Part shown: piece after piece, positions 8,138 to 16,066 of the stretch
How the letters are laid out: each line of letters begins with the position of its first letter
Numbering within the stretch: position 1 is the first letter of the stretch
Assembly (NCBI RefSeq): GCF_018736145.1
Contig: NZ_CP059997.1
Span: forward strand, 8,865,501 to 8,929,500
Reading direction: 5' to 3'
Length of the DNA stretch: 64,000 nt
Source: Amycolatopsis sp. CA-230715
GTDB taxonomy: Bacteria; Actinomycetota; Actinomycetes; Mycobacteriales; Pseudonocardiaceae
Notes under the pieces: generated by a model
Database searches by the model: none
The model's input: the letters and a program-made list of their open reading frames with translations, nothing else
What the model was told of the DNA's origin: nothing
Program-made: the position numbers and the translations under genes

Positions 8138-9541
8138 ATGGCGAAGACCATGCACCTTAACGTGTTCACCCAAGCGTCGCCGTCGCCGCAGTTCAAGGGC
8201 ATGTGGCGGGCCGACGGCGATCGCACCGCCGTCGGCTACCGGTCGATCGACTACTGGACCGAGTACGCGCGCAAGCTCGAAGCCGCGTGCGTCGACGCGC
8301 TCTTTTTCGCCGACGTGCACGGCGTCTACGACGTCTACCAGGGGTCTTGGGTGCCCGCGGTGCGCAACGCGGTGCAGGTCCCCTCGATCGACCCGGCCCC
8401 GATCGTCGCCGCCGCGGCCACGGTGACCCGGCACCTCGGCCTCGCCATGACGTACTCGACCACCTACCACCAGCCGTACGAGTGCGCGCGGCTGTTCTCG
8501 TCGCTCGACCACCTCACCGGCGGCAGGGTCGGCTGGAACATCGTCACCTCGTATCTGCGGTCGGCGACCGCGAACGGGCTCGGCGAGTACCTCGAACACG
8601 ACCTGCGGTACGACCGGGCGACCGAGTACGTCGACGTCGTGCGCGCGCTGTGGGAACGGAGCTGGGACGACGACGCGGTCGTGCTCGACGCCGAGCGGAA
8701 CGTGTTCACCGACCCGGAAAAGGTGCGCGAGATCGGGCACGACGGCAAGTGGTTCTCGGTGCGGGGCCCGCACCAGTGCGAGCCGTCGCCGCAGCGGACC
8801 CCGGTGCTCTACCAGGCGGGGGCGTCGCCGAAGGGCATGGCGTTCGCCGCCCGCGTCGCCGAGGTCGCCTTCCTCACGCTGTCCGATCCCGAGGTCGGGG
8901 CAGGCCAGGTGAGTGGCCTGCGCTCGCAAGCCGTCGAGCACGGGCGGGCGCCGGAGGACATCAAGGTCCTGCAGGGCTCCATGGTGATGGTGGGCGCGAC
9001 GACGGCCGAGGCCAAGCAGCGCGCGGCGGCCTACAACTCGTTGTGGAGCGCGGAGGGCCAGCTCGCGAAGTGGTGCGGCTGGATGGACGTCGACCTGGCG
9101 AAGTTCCCCGACGACACCCCGGTCGACGACGTCCGCGGCCAGGCGAGCAACTCGTTCCTCGGTTTCCTCAAACGACTTTCGCCCGATCGCGAGTGGACGA
9201 TCGGCGACGTCAAGTACCTCGTGTCGCGTCCCCGCAGGCCGCGCACCACCGCGCCGGTGACCTTGTACGGCACGCCCGAGCAGGTCGCGGACCGGATGAC
9301 GCAGTGGCTCGAAGTCGCCGACGTGGACGGGTTCAACCTCATCCCGTGCCTGCCCTCGGCCGGTGTCGACGACATCTGCGACCTGCTGGTGCCGGAGCTG
9401 CAGCGGCGCGGCATGTTCCGCCGCGCCTACGACCCGGCCGAGCGCACGTTGCGGGAGCGGTACTTCGGCGCGGGCAACGTCCGGTGCCGCGCTCACTCGC
9501 CGGGGTCCGCGGTGAGCAGCGCGGCGCCGAAAGCCGAGTAG
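8138..9541 (+). CDS. LLM-class flavin monooxygenase, NtaA/SnaA/DszA family
   Basis: About 467 residues with the signatures of the nitrilotriacetate/sulfone monooxygenase branch of bacterial luciferase-like enzymes: MHLNVFTQ at the N-terminus, FFADVHGVYDVY, TYSTTYHQPYECARLFSSLD, GGRVGWNIVTS and PVLYQAGASPKGMAFAA. These FMNH2-dependent enzymes insert oxygen next to C-S, C-N or C=O groups. The ATG at 8138 has GCGGAGG about 8 bp upstream and beats the upstream GTG. No cognate flavin reductase is obvious in the window. The 3' end overlaps the convergent acyl-CoA-dehydrogenase-like gene by 49 bp. Near a thiazoline assembly line, S- or N-oxidation is plausible but inferred. Confidence 0.85.
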   Translation: MAKTMHLNVFTQASPSPQFKGMWRADGDRTAVGYRSIDYWTEYARKLEAACVDALFFADVHGVYDVYQGSWVPAVRNAVQVPSIDPAPIVAAAATVTRHLGLAMTYSTTYHQPYECARLFSSLDHLTGGRVGWNIVTSYLRSATANGLGEYLEHDLRYDRATEYVDVVRALWERSWDDDAVVLDAERNVFTDPEKVREIGHDGKWFSVRGPHQCEPSPQRTPVLYQAGASPKGMAFAARVAEVAFLTLSDPEVGAGQVSGLRSQAVEHGRAPEDIKVLQGSMVMVGATTAEAKQRAAAYNSLWSAEGQLAKWCGWMDVDLAKFPDDTPVDDVRGQASNSFLGFLKRLSPDREWTIGDVKYLVSRPRRPRTTAPVTLYGTPEQVADRMTQWLEVADVDGFNLIPCLPSAGVDDICDLLVPELQRRGMFRRAYDPAERTLRERYFGAGNVRCRAHSPGSAVSSAAPKAE

Positions 9542-10620
9542 GAATCCCGCGCCGCCACGAAATGCTGCGTCGCCGTGTGCGCGTCCCGTACGCGGCGCTG
9601 CAGCGGCGAGCTGTCGTAGACCGAGGACCCGCCAGCCAACCGGTGGGCGGTGTCGGCGACCCCGCTCGCGGTCGCGATGATCTTGGTCGCGCACGCGCGC
9701 AGCTCGGCCTGATCCCTTGCGGACGCCGGAATCCCGGCGCACTCGCGCGCGGCGGCGGCTTCGGCCTGGTGGTACAGCAGGGCGCGCGCGGCGAGCAACT
9801 CGGTGTGCGCCTCGCCGAGCTGGTCGTGGAAGATCGGTGATTTGGCAAGGGAAACCTTGCTCAGCGCCGGGCGTTTCCCGCCGGTGGCCAGTTCCCGGTC
9901 GTCGGCGAGCGCGGCCGTGGCGATGCCGACCACGACGGCGGCGATGAGCAGGCTCGATTCGGCGATCCTGGTCCTGGCCCGCGCGGTCGCCGGATCGTCG
10001 GGATCCATGGTGATCCAGCGCTGTTCCGGGCAGACCGCGCCCGCGACCGACACGTCGTGGCTGCCGGTGGCGCGCAGGCCCAATACCTGCCAGGTGTCCA
10101 CGATCTCGAGCTCGTCGCGGGGGAGCAGCGCGATCCTGGTCAGCGGTGCGCCGTCGGGACCGAGTTCCACCGAACGGTCGCGCATCAGCACGCAGTTGAC
10201 GTAGAACCACCGCGCCCGTTCGCAGCCGGTGACGAACGGCCAGCGACCCTTGACGCGCCTGCCGTCCGCCACCGCCGTCGCCCTGCCCTTGGGTGCGACG
10301 GCACCCGCGGCCAGCAGATCGGGACCATCGCCGTACAGCTCGGCGACGGTCGGCTCGGGAGCGCATTCGATGATCAGCTGGGACAGCGCGACCTGGCCGA
10401 CCACCCACGCGGTCGACCCGTCCGCGGTGGCCAGTGCTTCCAGCGCGCCGAGCAGGCCCGGCAACGGCACCGCCGAACCGCCGTGGCGCGCGGGCGCGGC
10501 GAGCCGGAAGCAGCCCGCCGCCAGCAGCGCGTCGACGAGCGCGGCCGGGAGAACGCCCTTGGCGTCCGCCTCCGCGGCCAGTTCGCCGACGAGGGGCAGC
10601 ACCTCCGTCACGGTGTCCAT
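9493..10620 (-). CDS. Acyl-CoA-dehydrogenase-fold flavin monooxygenase (HsaA/DszC-like)
   Basis: A 375-residue protein of the acyl-CoA dehydrogenase superfamily: GCFRLAAPARHGGSAVPLPG, ADGSTAWVVGQ, a GRWPFVTGCERARWFY beta-domain, VLGLRATGSHDVSVAG, and a helical C-terminus with DTAHRLAGGSSVYDSSPLQRRVRDAHTATQHF. That tail matches two-component group D monooxygenases such as HsaA, HpaB-type and DszC rather than true dehydrogenases. These use FMNH2 to hydroxylate, or in DszC to S-oxygenate, a small substrate. ATG 10620 has an AGGAGA Shine-Dalgarno. It is divergent from the methyltransferase gene. Pairing with a DszA-type enzyme next door is notable. Confidence 0.8.
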   Translation of the reverse strand: MDTVTEVLPLVGELAAEADAKGVLPAALVDALLAAGCFRLAAPARHGGSAVPLPGLLGALEALATADGSTAWVVGQVALSQLIIECAPEPTVAELYGDGPDLLAAGAVAPKGRATAVADGRRVKGRWPFVTGCERARWFYVNCVLMRDRSVELGPDGAPLTRIALLPRDELEIVDTWQVLGLRATGSHDVSVAGAVCPEQRWITMDPDDPATARARTRIAESSLLIAAVVVGIATAALADDRELATGGKRPALSKVSLAKSPIFHDQLGEAHTELLAARALLYHQAEAAAARECAGIPASARDQAELRACATKIIATASGVADTAHRLAGGSSVYDSSPLQRRVRDAHTATQHFVAARDSYSAFGAALLTADPGE

Positions 10621-10703
10621 CGTGTCTCCTATCTGCTTTCCAGGGTGTTGGTTCCGAGGTGGTGACGGCTAGGCTGGGCCGATCCGTCGAGGGAGGGCTT
10701 TTC

Positions 10704-11789
10704 GTGACGACGCAAGCGAATGACGGCAAGGTGCTCGCGATGCGCATGTGGCGGTCGATGCTCGCCACGCAGGAGCTGATCACCTGCTACCTCGGGGTCC
10801 GCCTCGGCTGCTACGACGCGCTCGCCGAACACGGACCGGCCACCGCGGGAGAACTCGCCGAGCGGGTCGGCATGGCGCCGCGGTACGCGGTGGAATGGCT
10901 CGAACAGCAGGCGGTGATCGGAATACTGGAGGTGGCGGACGCGGCGGTGCCCGCGGACGAGCGGTGCTACGCGCTGCCCGCCGCGCACGCGGAGGTGCTC
11001 ACCGTCTCCGACAGCCCGCAGTCGATGGCGGCGTTGGCACTGCTGCCCTTCGGGGGCGTCGCCGCCGCGTTGCCGAGCCTGCTCGAAGCCTTCCGGACCG
11101 GGGGAGGCGTACCGGATTCGGTGTACGGCGCGGATTGGCGCGCTGGGCACGGCAGCGCCAACCGAGCGATGTTCCTGCACGAGCTGCCGGGGTGGATCGA
11201 GGCGTTCGCGCCGGACGTGCACGCGGCCCTGTCCACGCCGGGTGCCACCGTCGCCGATGTCGCATGCGGGTCCGGCTGGGCGAGCATCGCGCTCGCGAGC
11301 GCCTATCCGGGGCTGCGCGTCGACGGGTACGACCTCGACGCCGAGGTGCTCGCCGACGCCGAACGGGAAACCGGTGCGCGCGGACTGGCCGACCGGGTGC
11401 GGTTCTTCGCCGTGGACGCGGCGAAGGCCGAGGCGACCGGCGACTACGACCTCGTGTGCCTTTTCGACGCGTTGCACGAGATCTCGCACCCGGTTCGCGT
11501 GCTGCGGACCTGCCGCGAACTGCGCGCGGCGACGGGCACGGTGCTCGTGCTCGACGCGAAGGTGGCGCCGGAGTTCACCGCGCCGGCGGACGAGGTCGAA
11601 CGGTTCCAGTACGGCACCAGCCTCCTGCACTGCCTTCCCGCCTGCCTCGCCGAGCCGGGTGCGACCGGGACCGGCACCGTGATGCGGCCCGGCGCGGTGC
11701 GCGAGTTCGCCACCGCGGCGGGCTACGCGGCCACCGTCCTGCTGCCCATCGCGGACCGGTTCCACCGGCTCTACCGGCTCGTCGGCTGA
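10704..11789 (+). CDS. Class I SAM-dependent methyltransferase with N-terminal winged-helix domain
   Basis: About 361 residues. The N-terminal part (LGVRLGCYDALAEHGPATAGELAERVGMAPRYAVEWLEQQAVIG) is the winged-helix dimerisation domain common in small-molecule methyltransferases. SAM motif I is VADVACGSGWASIA, followed by the acidic YDLD, and post-I motifs lie around YDLVCLFDALHEISHP. The GTG at 10704 has GGGAGGG 7-13 bp upstream. It is only distantly related to the three O-methyltransferases elsewhere in the window and lacks their plant-OMT-like C-terminal motif. The acceptor is unknown; tailoring of the peptide or starter is likely from context. Confidence 0.8.
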   Translation: MTTQANDGKVLAMRMWRSMLATQELITCYLGVRLGCYDALAEHGPATAGELAERVGMAPRYAVEWLEQQAVIGILEVADAAVPADERCYALPAAHAEVLTVSDSPQSMAALALLPFGGVAAALPSLLEAFRTGGGVPDSVYGADWRAGHGSANRAMFLHELPGWIEAFAPDVHAALSTPGATVADVACGSGWASIALASAYPGLRVDGYDLDAEVLADAERETGARGLADRVRFFAVDAAKAEATGDYDLVCLFDALHEISHPVRVLRTCRELRAATGTVLVLDAKVAPEFTAPADEVERFQYGTSLLHCLPACLAEPGATGTGTVMRPGAVREFATAAGYAATVLLPIADRFHRLYRLVG

Positions 11790-11871
11790 GGAGTGCTCGG
11801 CCCTGGACGGTCGGTTCACTGAAGATCGCATGAAGGGTGACTCGTGTGTGTCGGGGTGGTGGGGTTTTCCG

Positions 11872-11896
11872 TTCCCTGAAGGTGGCTTTCAGGGAA
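11872..11896. repeat. Dispersed 25-bp palindrome, TTCCCTGAAGG type
   Basis: An imperfect palindrome: arms TTCCCTGAAGG and CTTTCAGGGAA around TGG. It belongs to the same family as the palindromes at 12056-12084 and 53748-54127, with arms of the form CCCGAAGG/CCTTCGGG or CCCTGAAGG/CTTTCAGGG. Such palindromes are scattered in Amycolatopsis intergenic regions as I recall them. Confidence 0.7.
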
Positions 11897-11897
11897 C

Positions 11898-12057
11898 TCG
11901 AGAGGCTGTTGCGTTTTGACTTTTCGCCCGCGGCGCCACCGAACTAGATTCGGTGACGGAGCATGATCACCGTCGATTCAACGGGTGTTCGACTCCCCGT
12001 CCTTCGGTTCATCAAGTTGATCTTGATCGGCGAAATCAAACTGCGACAGCCTCTCGA
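11898..12057. mobile_element. 160-bp MITE-like element with ~29-bp terminal inverted repeats
   Basis: The left end begins TCGAGAGGCTGTTGCGTTTT and the right end, reverse-complemented, begins TCGAGAGGCTGTCGCAGTTT. Similarity continues to CGCC, giving inverted repeats of about 29 bp with few mismatches. The interior holds two more hairpins: CACCGAA/TTCGGTG (11937-11955) and ATCAAG/CTTGAT (12011-12027). No coding capacity is seen. TCGA at each end may be part of the repeat or the target duplication. It sits between two dispersed palindromes. Confidence 0.6.
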
Positions 12058-12084
12058 TGCCCCGAAAGCCACCTTCAGGGCATC
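12056..12084. repeat. Dispersed palindrome, GATGCCCCGAAAG type
   Basis: Arms GATGCCC...GGGCATC with an inner CGAAAGCCACCTTCAG core. It belongs to the same family as the palindromes at 11872-11896 and 53748-54127 and directly abuts the 160-bp element. Confidence 0.6.
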
Positions 12085-12095
12085 GTGGGCCGCCA

Positions 12096-12292
12096 CTAGG
12101 GCCTGTATCGAAGTGGCGTAGCCACTTGAGTGGGCCGTCACCTTGCACCGCCGCGGGTTCTCAGGTGGTTCCTCGCGAGGACAGCTCCACCGTGGTGACC
12201 TGGCGGTCATGAGGGGGAGATCCCGGAGTGAGGGGCCGCCTGAGGTTCCGCTACCGGCACCGCCACGCAAAACACTTCGAAACAGTCTCTAG
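12096..12292. mobile_element. ~190-bp MITE-like element flanked by CTAG
   Basis: The left end reads CTAG then GGCCTGTATCGAAGTG; the right end reverse-complemented reads CTAG then AGACTGTTTCGAAGTG, so the termini are imperfect inverted repeats of about 17-20 bp. CTAG at both ends (12096-12099 and 12289-12292) fits a 4-bp target duplication. The interior has a short AAGTGGC/GCCACTT hairpin (12111-12127) and no convincing ORF. The right-hand CTAG contains the stop codon of the ACP gene. Confidence 0.6.
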
Positions 12293-12570
12293 TCCCGCTC
12301 GGCGAGCTTTTCCAGTACGAGGTCCTGGACGTTGCCGACCGTGGTGATCTTGCGCGCGGTCTCCTCGTCGATCGGTTCGAGGTCGAACTCGTCCTCCAGC
12401 GCGAAGGCGACTTCCATGAGCGCGAGCGAGTGGTAACCGAGGTCCTCGACGAGCGTGGTGCCTGGAGTCAGCTCGGTGTCCGAGTCGGGGGCGAGATCCT
12501 TGATGATGGTGAGCACGATTCCGCGGACGTCCTCGTCGGTCCAGTCCGTCGTGGCTGCGGGCTCGGTCAT
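12289..12570 (-). CDS. Stand-alone acyl carrier protein
   Basis: A 93-residue acidic carrier protein. The phosphopantetheine site is the Ser in EDLGYHSLALMEV (about residue 50); GYHS is a variant seen in ACPs partnered with ligases and FAALs. It carries an acyl group as a thioester during biosynthesis. It overlaps the upstream SsuD-type monooxygenase gene by 4 bp (ATGA), implying co-translation and perhaps oxidation of an ACP-bound substrate. Its TAG stop is provided by the CTAG end of a MITE-like element, so the original C-terminus may have differed slightly. Candidate loaders are the ligases at 1523-4653 or the FAAL-like enzyme at 48182. Confidence 0.88.
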   Translation of the reverse strand: MTEPAATTDWTDEDVRGIVLTIIKDLAPDSDTELTPGTTLVEDLGYHSLALMEVAFALEDEFDLEPIDEETARKITTVGNVQDLVLEKLAERD

Positions 12571-13697
12571 GGTGCGGTTCTCCTGTTCGGTTCGGCGTCA
12601 GTGCTCTGCTCCGGTTCGAGTAGGCCGCGTTCCCGCAGGATCGGGAGCACCCCTTCGCCGAACCAGTAGGCCTCTTCCAGGTGGGGCTGGCCGGAAAGGA
12701 TGAAGTGGTCGAGGCCGCGCCGGTGGTACTCGGTGAGGCGATCGGCGACCTCGCGGTGGCTGCCGACCAGCGTCGCCCCGGCGCCCGGCCTGGCCAGCCC
12801 GTAGCCCATCCAGACGTTCGGGTATACCTCGAGCCGGTCGGTGCTGCCGCCGTGCAGGACGGCCATCCGGCGCTGCCCCTCCGACTCGGTGCGCGCGAAG
12901 CGGGCCTGCGCGTTCTCCACCGTCTTCGGGTCCAATGTGGACATTATGTCGTCGGCGACCGCCCACGCCTGCTCGGCCGAATCCCGCGCGATGACGTGGA
13001 AACGGGTCCCGAAGCCGAGCGTCCTGCTTTGCGCGTCGGCGAGTGCGCGCACCTTCCGCATCAGCTCGGTCAGGCCGTCGGGCCGCTCGCCCCAGGCGAG
13101 GTACACGTCGGCGTGTTTCGCGGCCACCTCGTGCGCGGAGCCGGAGGACCCGCCGAGGAAGATCGGCGGGCGTGTCGGGTGCGGGCGCGTGAGCAGCCCG
13201 GCGGTCATCTCGTAGTAGCTGCCCGCGAAGTCGACCGGCTCGCCGTCCCAGAGCCGGGTGACCGCGTCGACCAGCTCCGCGGTGCGTTGGTACCGGTGGT
13301 CGTGGTCGAGCCGGTCGCCGTAGCGGCGCTGCTCGTCGGCATCCCCGCCAGTGACGACGTTGAACAGCAGCCTGCCGCCGGAAACCCGTTGCAGCGTGGC
13401 CGACATCTGGGCGACGAGCAGCGGTGAGACGAAGCCCGGCCGCAGCGCGATCATGAACTTCAGCAGGCTCGTCCGCTGCGAAAGCGCGGACGCCACGATC
13501 CACGGGTCCTCGCAGAACAGGCCGAACGGGGTCAGCACGCTCTCGAAGCCGAACCGCTCCGCGGCCTGTGCCACGGCGGCGAGGTAGTCGATACCGGGGT
13601 CGCGGCGCGGCGGCCTGGCCGGCGCGCCGTTCGCGGCCTTGGCGATGGTGCGTCCGTCGCCGTGCGACGGGAGGAACCAGTGCAGGTGCAGGGACAT
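12567..13697 (-). CDS. SsuD-type (alkanesulfonate monooxygenase family) FMNH2-dependent monooxygenase
   Basis: About 376 residues of the LLM class: HWFLPSHGDGR at the N-terminus, ERFGFESVLTPFG, FMIALRPGFVSPLLVAQMSATL, GGRLLFNVVTGGDADEQRRYGD, RPPIFLGGSSGSAHEVAAKHADVYL and a C-terminal VGSHREVADRLTEYHRRGLDHFIL. This is close to SsuD, which cleaves alkanesulfonates oxidatively using FMNH2. The ATG at 13697 matches the conserved MSLHLHWF start; an upstream Met would add only four residues. It forms a two-gene operon with the ACP gene (4-bp overlap). In a biosynthetic cluster it more likely oxidises a carrier-bound intermediate than scavenges sulfur. Confidence 0.85.
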   Translation of the reverse strand: MSLHLHWFLPSHGDGRTIAKAANGAPARPPRRDPGIDYLAAVAQAAERFGFESVLTPFGLFCEDPWIVASALSQRTSLLKFMIALRPGFVSPLLVAQMSATLQRVSGGRLLFNVVTGGDADEQRRYGDRLDHDHRYQRTAELVDAVTRLWDGEPVDFAGSYYEMTAGLLTRPHPTRPPIFLGGSSGSAHEVAAKHADVYLAWGERPDGLTELMRKVRALADAQSRTLGFGTRFHVIARDSAEQAWAVADDIMSTLDPKTVENAQARFARTESEGQRRMAVLHGGSTDRLEVYPNVWMGYGLARPGAGATLVGSHREVADRLTEYHRRGLDHFILSGQPHLEEAYWFGEGVLPILRERGLLEPEQSTDAEPNRRTAP

Positions 13698-13751
13698 CCA
13701 GGAAGTCACCCCCGTGCGGAGCCGTGGTCGAACACTATGCGATGCCGGGAC

Positions 13752-15023
13752 TCAAGCCAAGATATCCGAGACTACTGTCTCGGGTTCCTTGGCAACAAGA
13801 GAAACAAGATACGTGTACTCGTGCAGGAACGCCGTCGCCTCGTCCTCGGTCAGCTGGGCGTCGTTGAAGAACAGCACCGCACGGAGTTCGGTACCGCCTA
13901 TCGGTACCAGCGCGAGCTCCAGCCCGAAGCGGCTGCCGAGTTCGTCGGGGACGAGCAGTTCGACGTCGAGCCCGCCCGCGCGGCGAGCGTGGTCCACCTC
14001 GGCCATCACGTTGAACACGACGTCGTCCACCCGCCTGCCCCCGGTGTCCAGCACGCCCGCGGGCAGCATCTGCGTCGGCAGGTCCTGGAAGGCGAACGCG
14101 CCGATCACGGCCGCGTGCGCTTGGCGCAGCAGTTCGGCGAACGTGGCGCCTTCACGAGCGCGGACGCGCAGCAGCACCATGTTCGCCAGCAACCCGACGG
14201 TGTCCCGCACCGCGGCCCGCGACCGGTTGGCGAACATCGAGGCCACCGCGAGGTCGTCCTGCCCCGTCCGTCCCCGCAGGTGCAGGTGGAAGGTCGTGAG
14301 CAGCACGGTGAACAATGTCGTGTGGTGCGCGCGGGCCAGCTCCCACAGCGCGGGCACGACGGCGGGGTCGACCTCCGCGAGCACCGAGCCGGTCCGGCCA
14401 TCGCCGGGACGGGCCCGCGTCGCGGGGAAGCGGGGGAGCTGGGCCCCGGTGAGCTGGCGGCGCCAGTATTCGCGGTGCCGGGACAGTGCGTCGCCGGAGA
14501 GCTGTTCGTGTTGCCACGACGCGAAATCCGCGTACTGCCAGCCCACTTCCGGTAGTGCGGCGCCGCCGTACAGCGCGCACAGCTCGCCCAGCAGCACGCC
14601 GGTGGACCAGGCGTCGGTGACGAGGTGGTGGAGGTTGACGCACAGCACGTGCTCGTCCTCGCCGACGCGCCACAGCGTGACCCGCATCGGCCACTCGACC
14701 GGATCGAGCGGGTTCCGCACTTCCGCGGCAACGAGTTCACCGGGATCGGTGCCCCGCGGCACTTCCACCACGGTCCACGGCAGCGCCCGCGGCGGGTGGA
14801 CGAGCTGTTCGAGCTTGGCCGCACGCCCGGCGAAGGTGGTCCGCAAGGACTCGTGCCGCACGGTCAGCTCGTGCACCGCCGAGCGCAGCGCTTGCTCGTC
14901 GAGCGGACCACGCAGGCGGCACAGCAGCGGGCAGTTGAGTGCCCCGAAATCGGGGCGGTAGTGCTTGATCAGCCAGAGCAGGCGCTGGGCGATCGAGGCT
15001 GGCTCGCGGCGCGGGGTCACCAC
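13752..15023 (-). CDS. Stand-alone NRPS condensation-domain enzyme
   Basis: About 423 residues spanning a complete condensation domain with no A or carrier domain. The active-site motif is NLHHLVTDAWSTGVLL (HHxxxD intact, final Gly replaced by Ala), followed by YADFASWQ, FANRSRAAVRDTVGLLANMVLL and FAFQDLPTQML. Such enzymes form amide or ester bonds between carrier-bound partners. The start is uncertain (adjacent GTG codons at 15023 and 15020, no clear Shine-Dalgarno; a longer form could start at 15077). A 15-bp palindrome lies just upstream, in the divergent region shared with the diiron enzyme. Likely partners are the stand-alone ACP and an NRPS carrier domain, by inference. Confidence 0.8.
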   Translation of the reverse strand: MVTPRREPASIAQRLLWLIKHYRPDFGALNCPLLCRLRGPLDEQALRSAVHELTVRHESLRTTFAGRAAKLEQLVHPPRALPWTVVEVPRGTDPGELVAAEVRNPLDPVEWPMRVTLWRVGEDEHVLCVNLHHLVTDAWSTGVLLGELCALYGGAALPEVGWQYADFASWQHEQLSGDALSRHREYWRRQLTGAQLPRFPATRARPGDGRTGSVLAEVDPAVVPALWELARAHHTTLFTVLLTTFHLHLRGRTGQDDLAVASMFANRSRAAVRDTVGLLANMVLLRVRAREGATFAELLRQAHAAVIGAFAFQDLPTQMLPAGVLDTGGRRVDDVVFNVMAEVDHARRAGGLDVELLVPDELGSRFGLELALVPIGGTELRAVLFFNDAQLTEDEATAFLHEYTYLVSLVAKEPETVVSDILA

Positions 15024-15037
15024 GTGATTATGCAAGA

Positions 15038-15052
15038 ACCAAGTTACTTGGT
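15038..15052. promoter_or_regulatory. 15-bp palindromic operator candidate
   Basis: ACCAAGT-T-ACTTGGT is a perfect inverted repeat with a 1-bp centre. It lies between the divergent condensation-enzyme and diiron-enzyme genes and 10 bp from an AGATAC element. It could serve as the operator of a dimeric regulator for both genes. Confidence 0.5.
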
Positions 15053-15061
15053 CGAGAGAAG

Positions 15062-15070
15062 CAAGATACG
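15062..15070. promoter_or_regulatory. AGATAC element upstream of diiron enzyme gene
   Basis: CAAGATACG lies 19 bp upstream of the chosen GTG start of the diiron enzyme gene. It matches CAAGATACGAG upstream of the O-methyltransferase near 59.6 kb. Confidence 0.4.
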
Positions 15071-15088
15071 GTGACAAGGACCCTCGCC

Positions 15089-16066
15089 GTGACCTACGGT
15101 TCGGGTATGCGCAGAACGGTGGTCGACGCCGGAGTGTCCGCGGAGCTCGACTGGGACTACGAGGCGGTGGACGAGCGGGTCCGCAACCTCTACGACCGGG
15201 CGCGCCACGCCCAGTGGTCGGTCGACGACATCGACTGGTCGATCGAGGTGCCGTTCGGTGCGCCGCTCGCCGACGATTCGGCGTTCGCGATGTCGGCCTT
15301 CCGCGAGTCGCCGATGGCGCGGCGGGGCAGGCCGATGTGGGACGCCTTCCGCTGGGAGCTGCAGTCGTGGATGGTCAGCCAGTTCCTGCACGGGGAGCAG
15401 GCCGCGCTCGTGGTGGCGGGACGGCTGGTGGAGACGGTGCCCGATCTGGACAGCAAGATGTACGCGGCGAGCCAGGCCGTCGACGAGGCACGGCACGTGG
15501 ACGCGTTTTCCCGTTACCTCAGTGAAAAGGTCGAGCACCCGTACGAGGTTTCGGAGCCGTTGCACCAGCTGCTGCGGGACATCCTGAGCGACGCGCGGTG
15601 GGACGTGACCGCGCTCGGCATGCAGATCATGGTGGAGGCGCTGGCGATGGCAGCCTTCCGGCTCGCCGAGCGCACCTTCCACGACGACCTGATCAAGGAC
15701 ATCACCCGGCTGGTGGCCAGGGACGAGGCGCGGCACGTCGCCTTCGGGGTGCTTTCGCTCGGCGGGGTCTACGGCGAGCTGACCACGGCCGAACGAGTGG
15801 AACGGGAGGAGCTGGTGCTGCAGGCGGCGAGCCTGATCCGGCGCCGGTTCCTGCTCGACGACGTGTGGCAGCGCCTCGACGTCGATCGGCACGAGGGCAC
15901 CGAGTTCGCCAGGCGCCACCAGCTGATGATCGCCTACCGGCAAGCCATCTTCTCTCGGGTGGGCCTGGCGCTGCGGCAGATCGGGCTGATGACGGAACGG
16001 GTCCGCGAGGGGCTGGAAGGCCTCGGGCTGCTCGGCGTCTCGCTCGGCAGGCTGGACGGCCGATGA
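15089..16066 (+). CDS. Ferritin-like diiron oxygenase/oxidase
   Basis: About 325 residues, mostly helical. A full set of four-helix-bundle diiron ligands is visible: Glu103 (HGEQAALV), Glu133/His136 (VDEARHVDAF), Glu183 (IMVEALAM) and Glu213/His216 (RDEARHVAFG), i.e. E, ExxH, E, ExxH. Enzymes with this arrangement activate O2, for example for N-oxygenation or C-H oxidation. The GTG at 15089 has AAGGA 8 bp upstream; GTG 15071 and ATG 15107 are alternatives. It overlaps the next O-methyltransferase gene by 4 bp (ATGA). The substrate is unknown. Confidence 0.8.
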   Translation: MTYGSGMRRTVVDAGVSAELDWDYEAVDERVRNLYDRARHAQWSVDDIDWSIEVPFGAPLADDSAFAMSAFRESPMARRGRPMWDAFRWELQSWMVSQFLHGEQAALVVAGRLVETVPDLDSKMYAASQAVDEARHVDAFSRYLSEKVEHPYEVSEPLHQLLRDILSDARWDVTALGMQIMVEALAMAAFRLAERTFHDDLIKDITRLVARDEARHVAFGVLSLGGVYGELTTAERVEREELVLQAASLIRRRFLLDDVWQRLDVDRHEGTEFARRHQLMIAYRQAIFSRVGLALRQIGLMTERVREGLEGLGLLGVSLGRLDGR

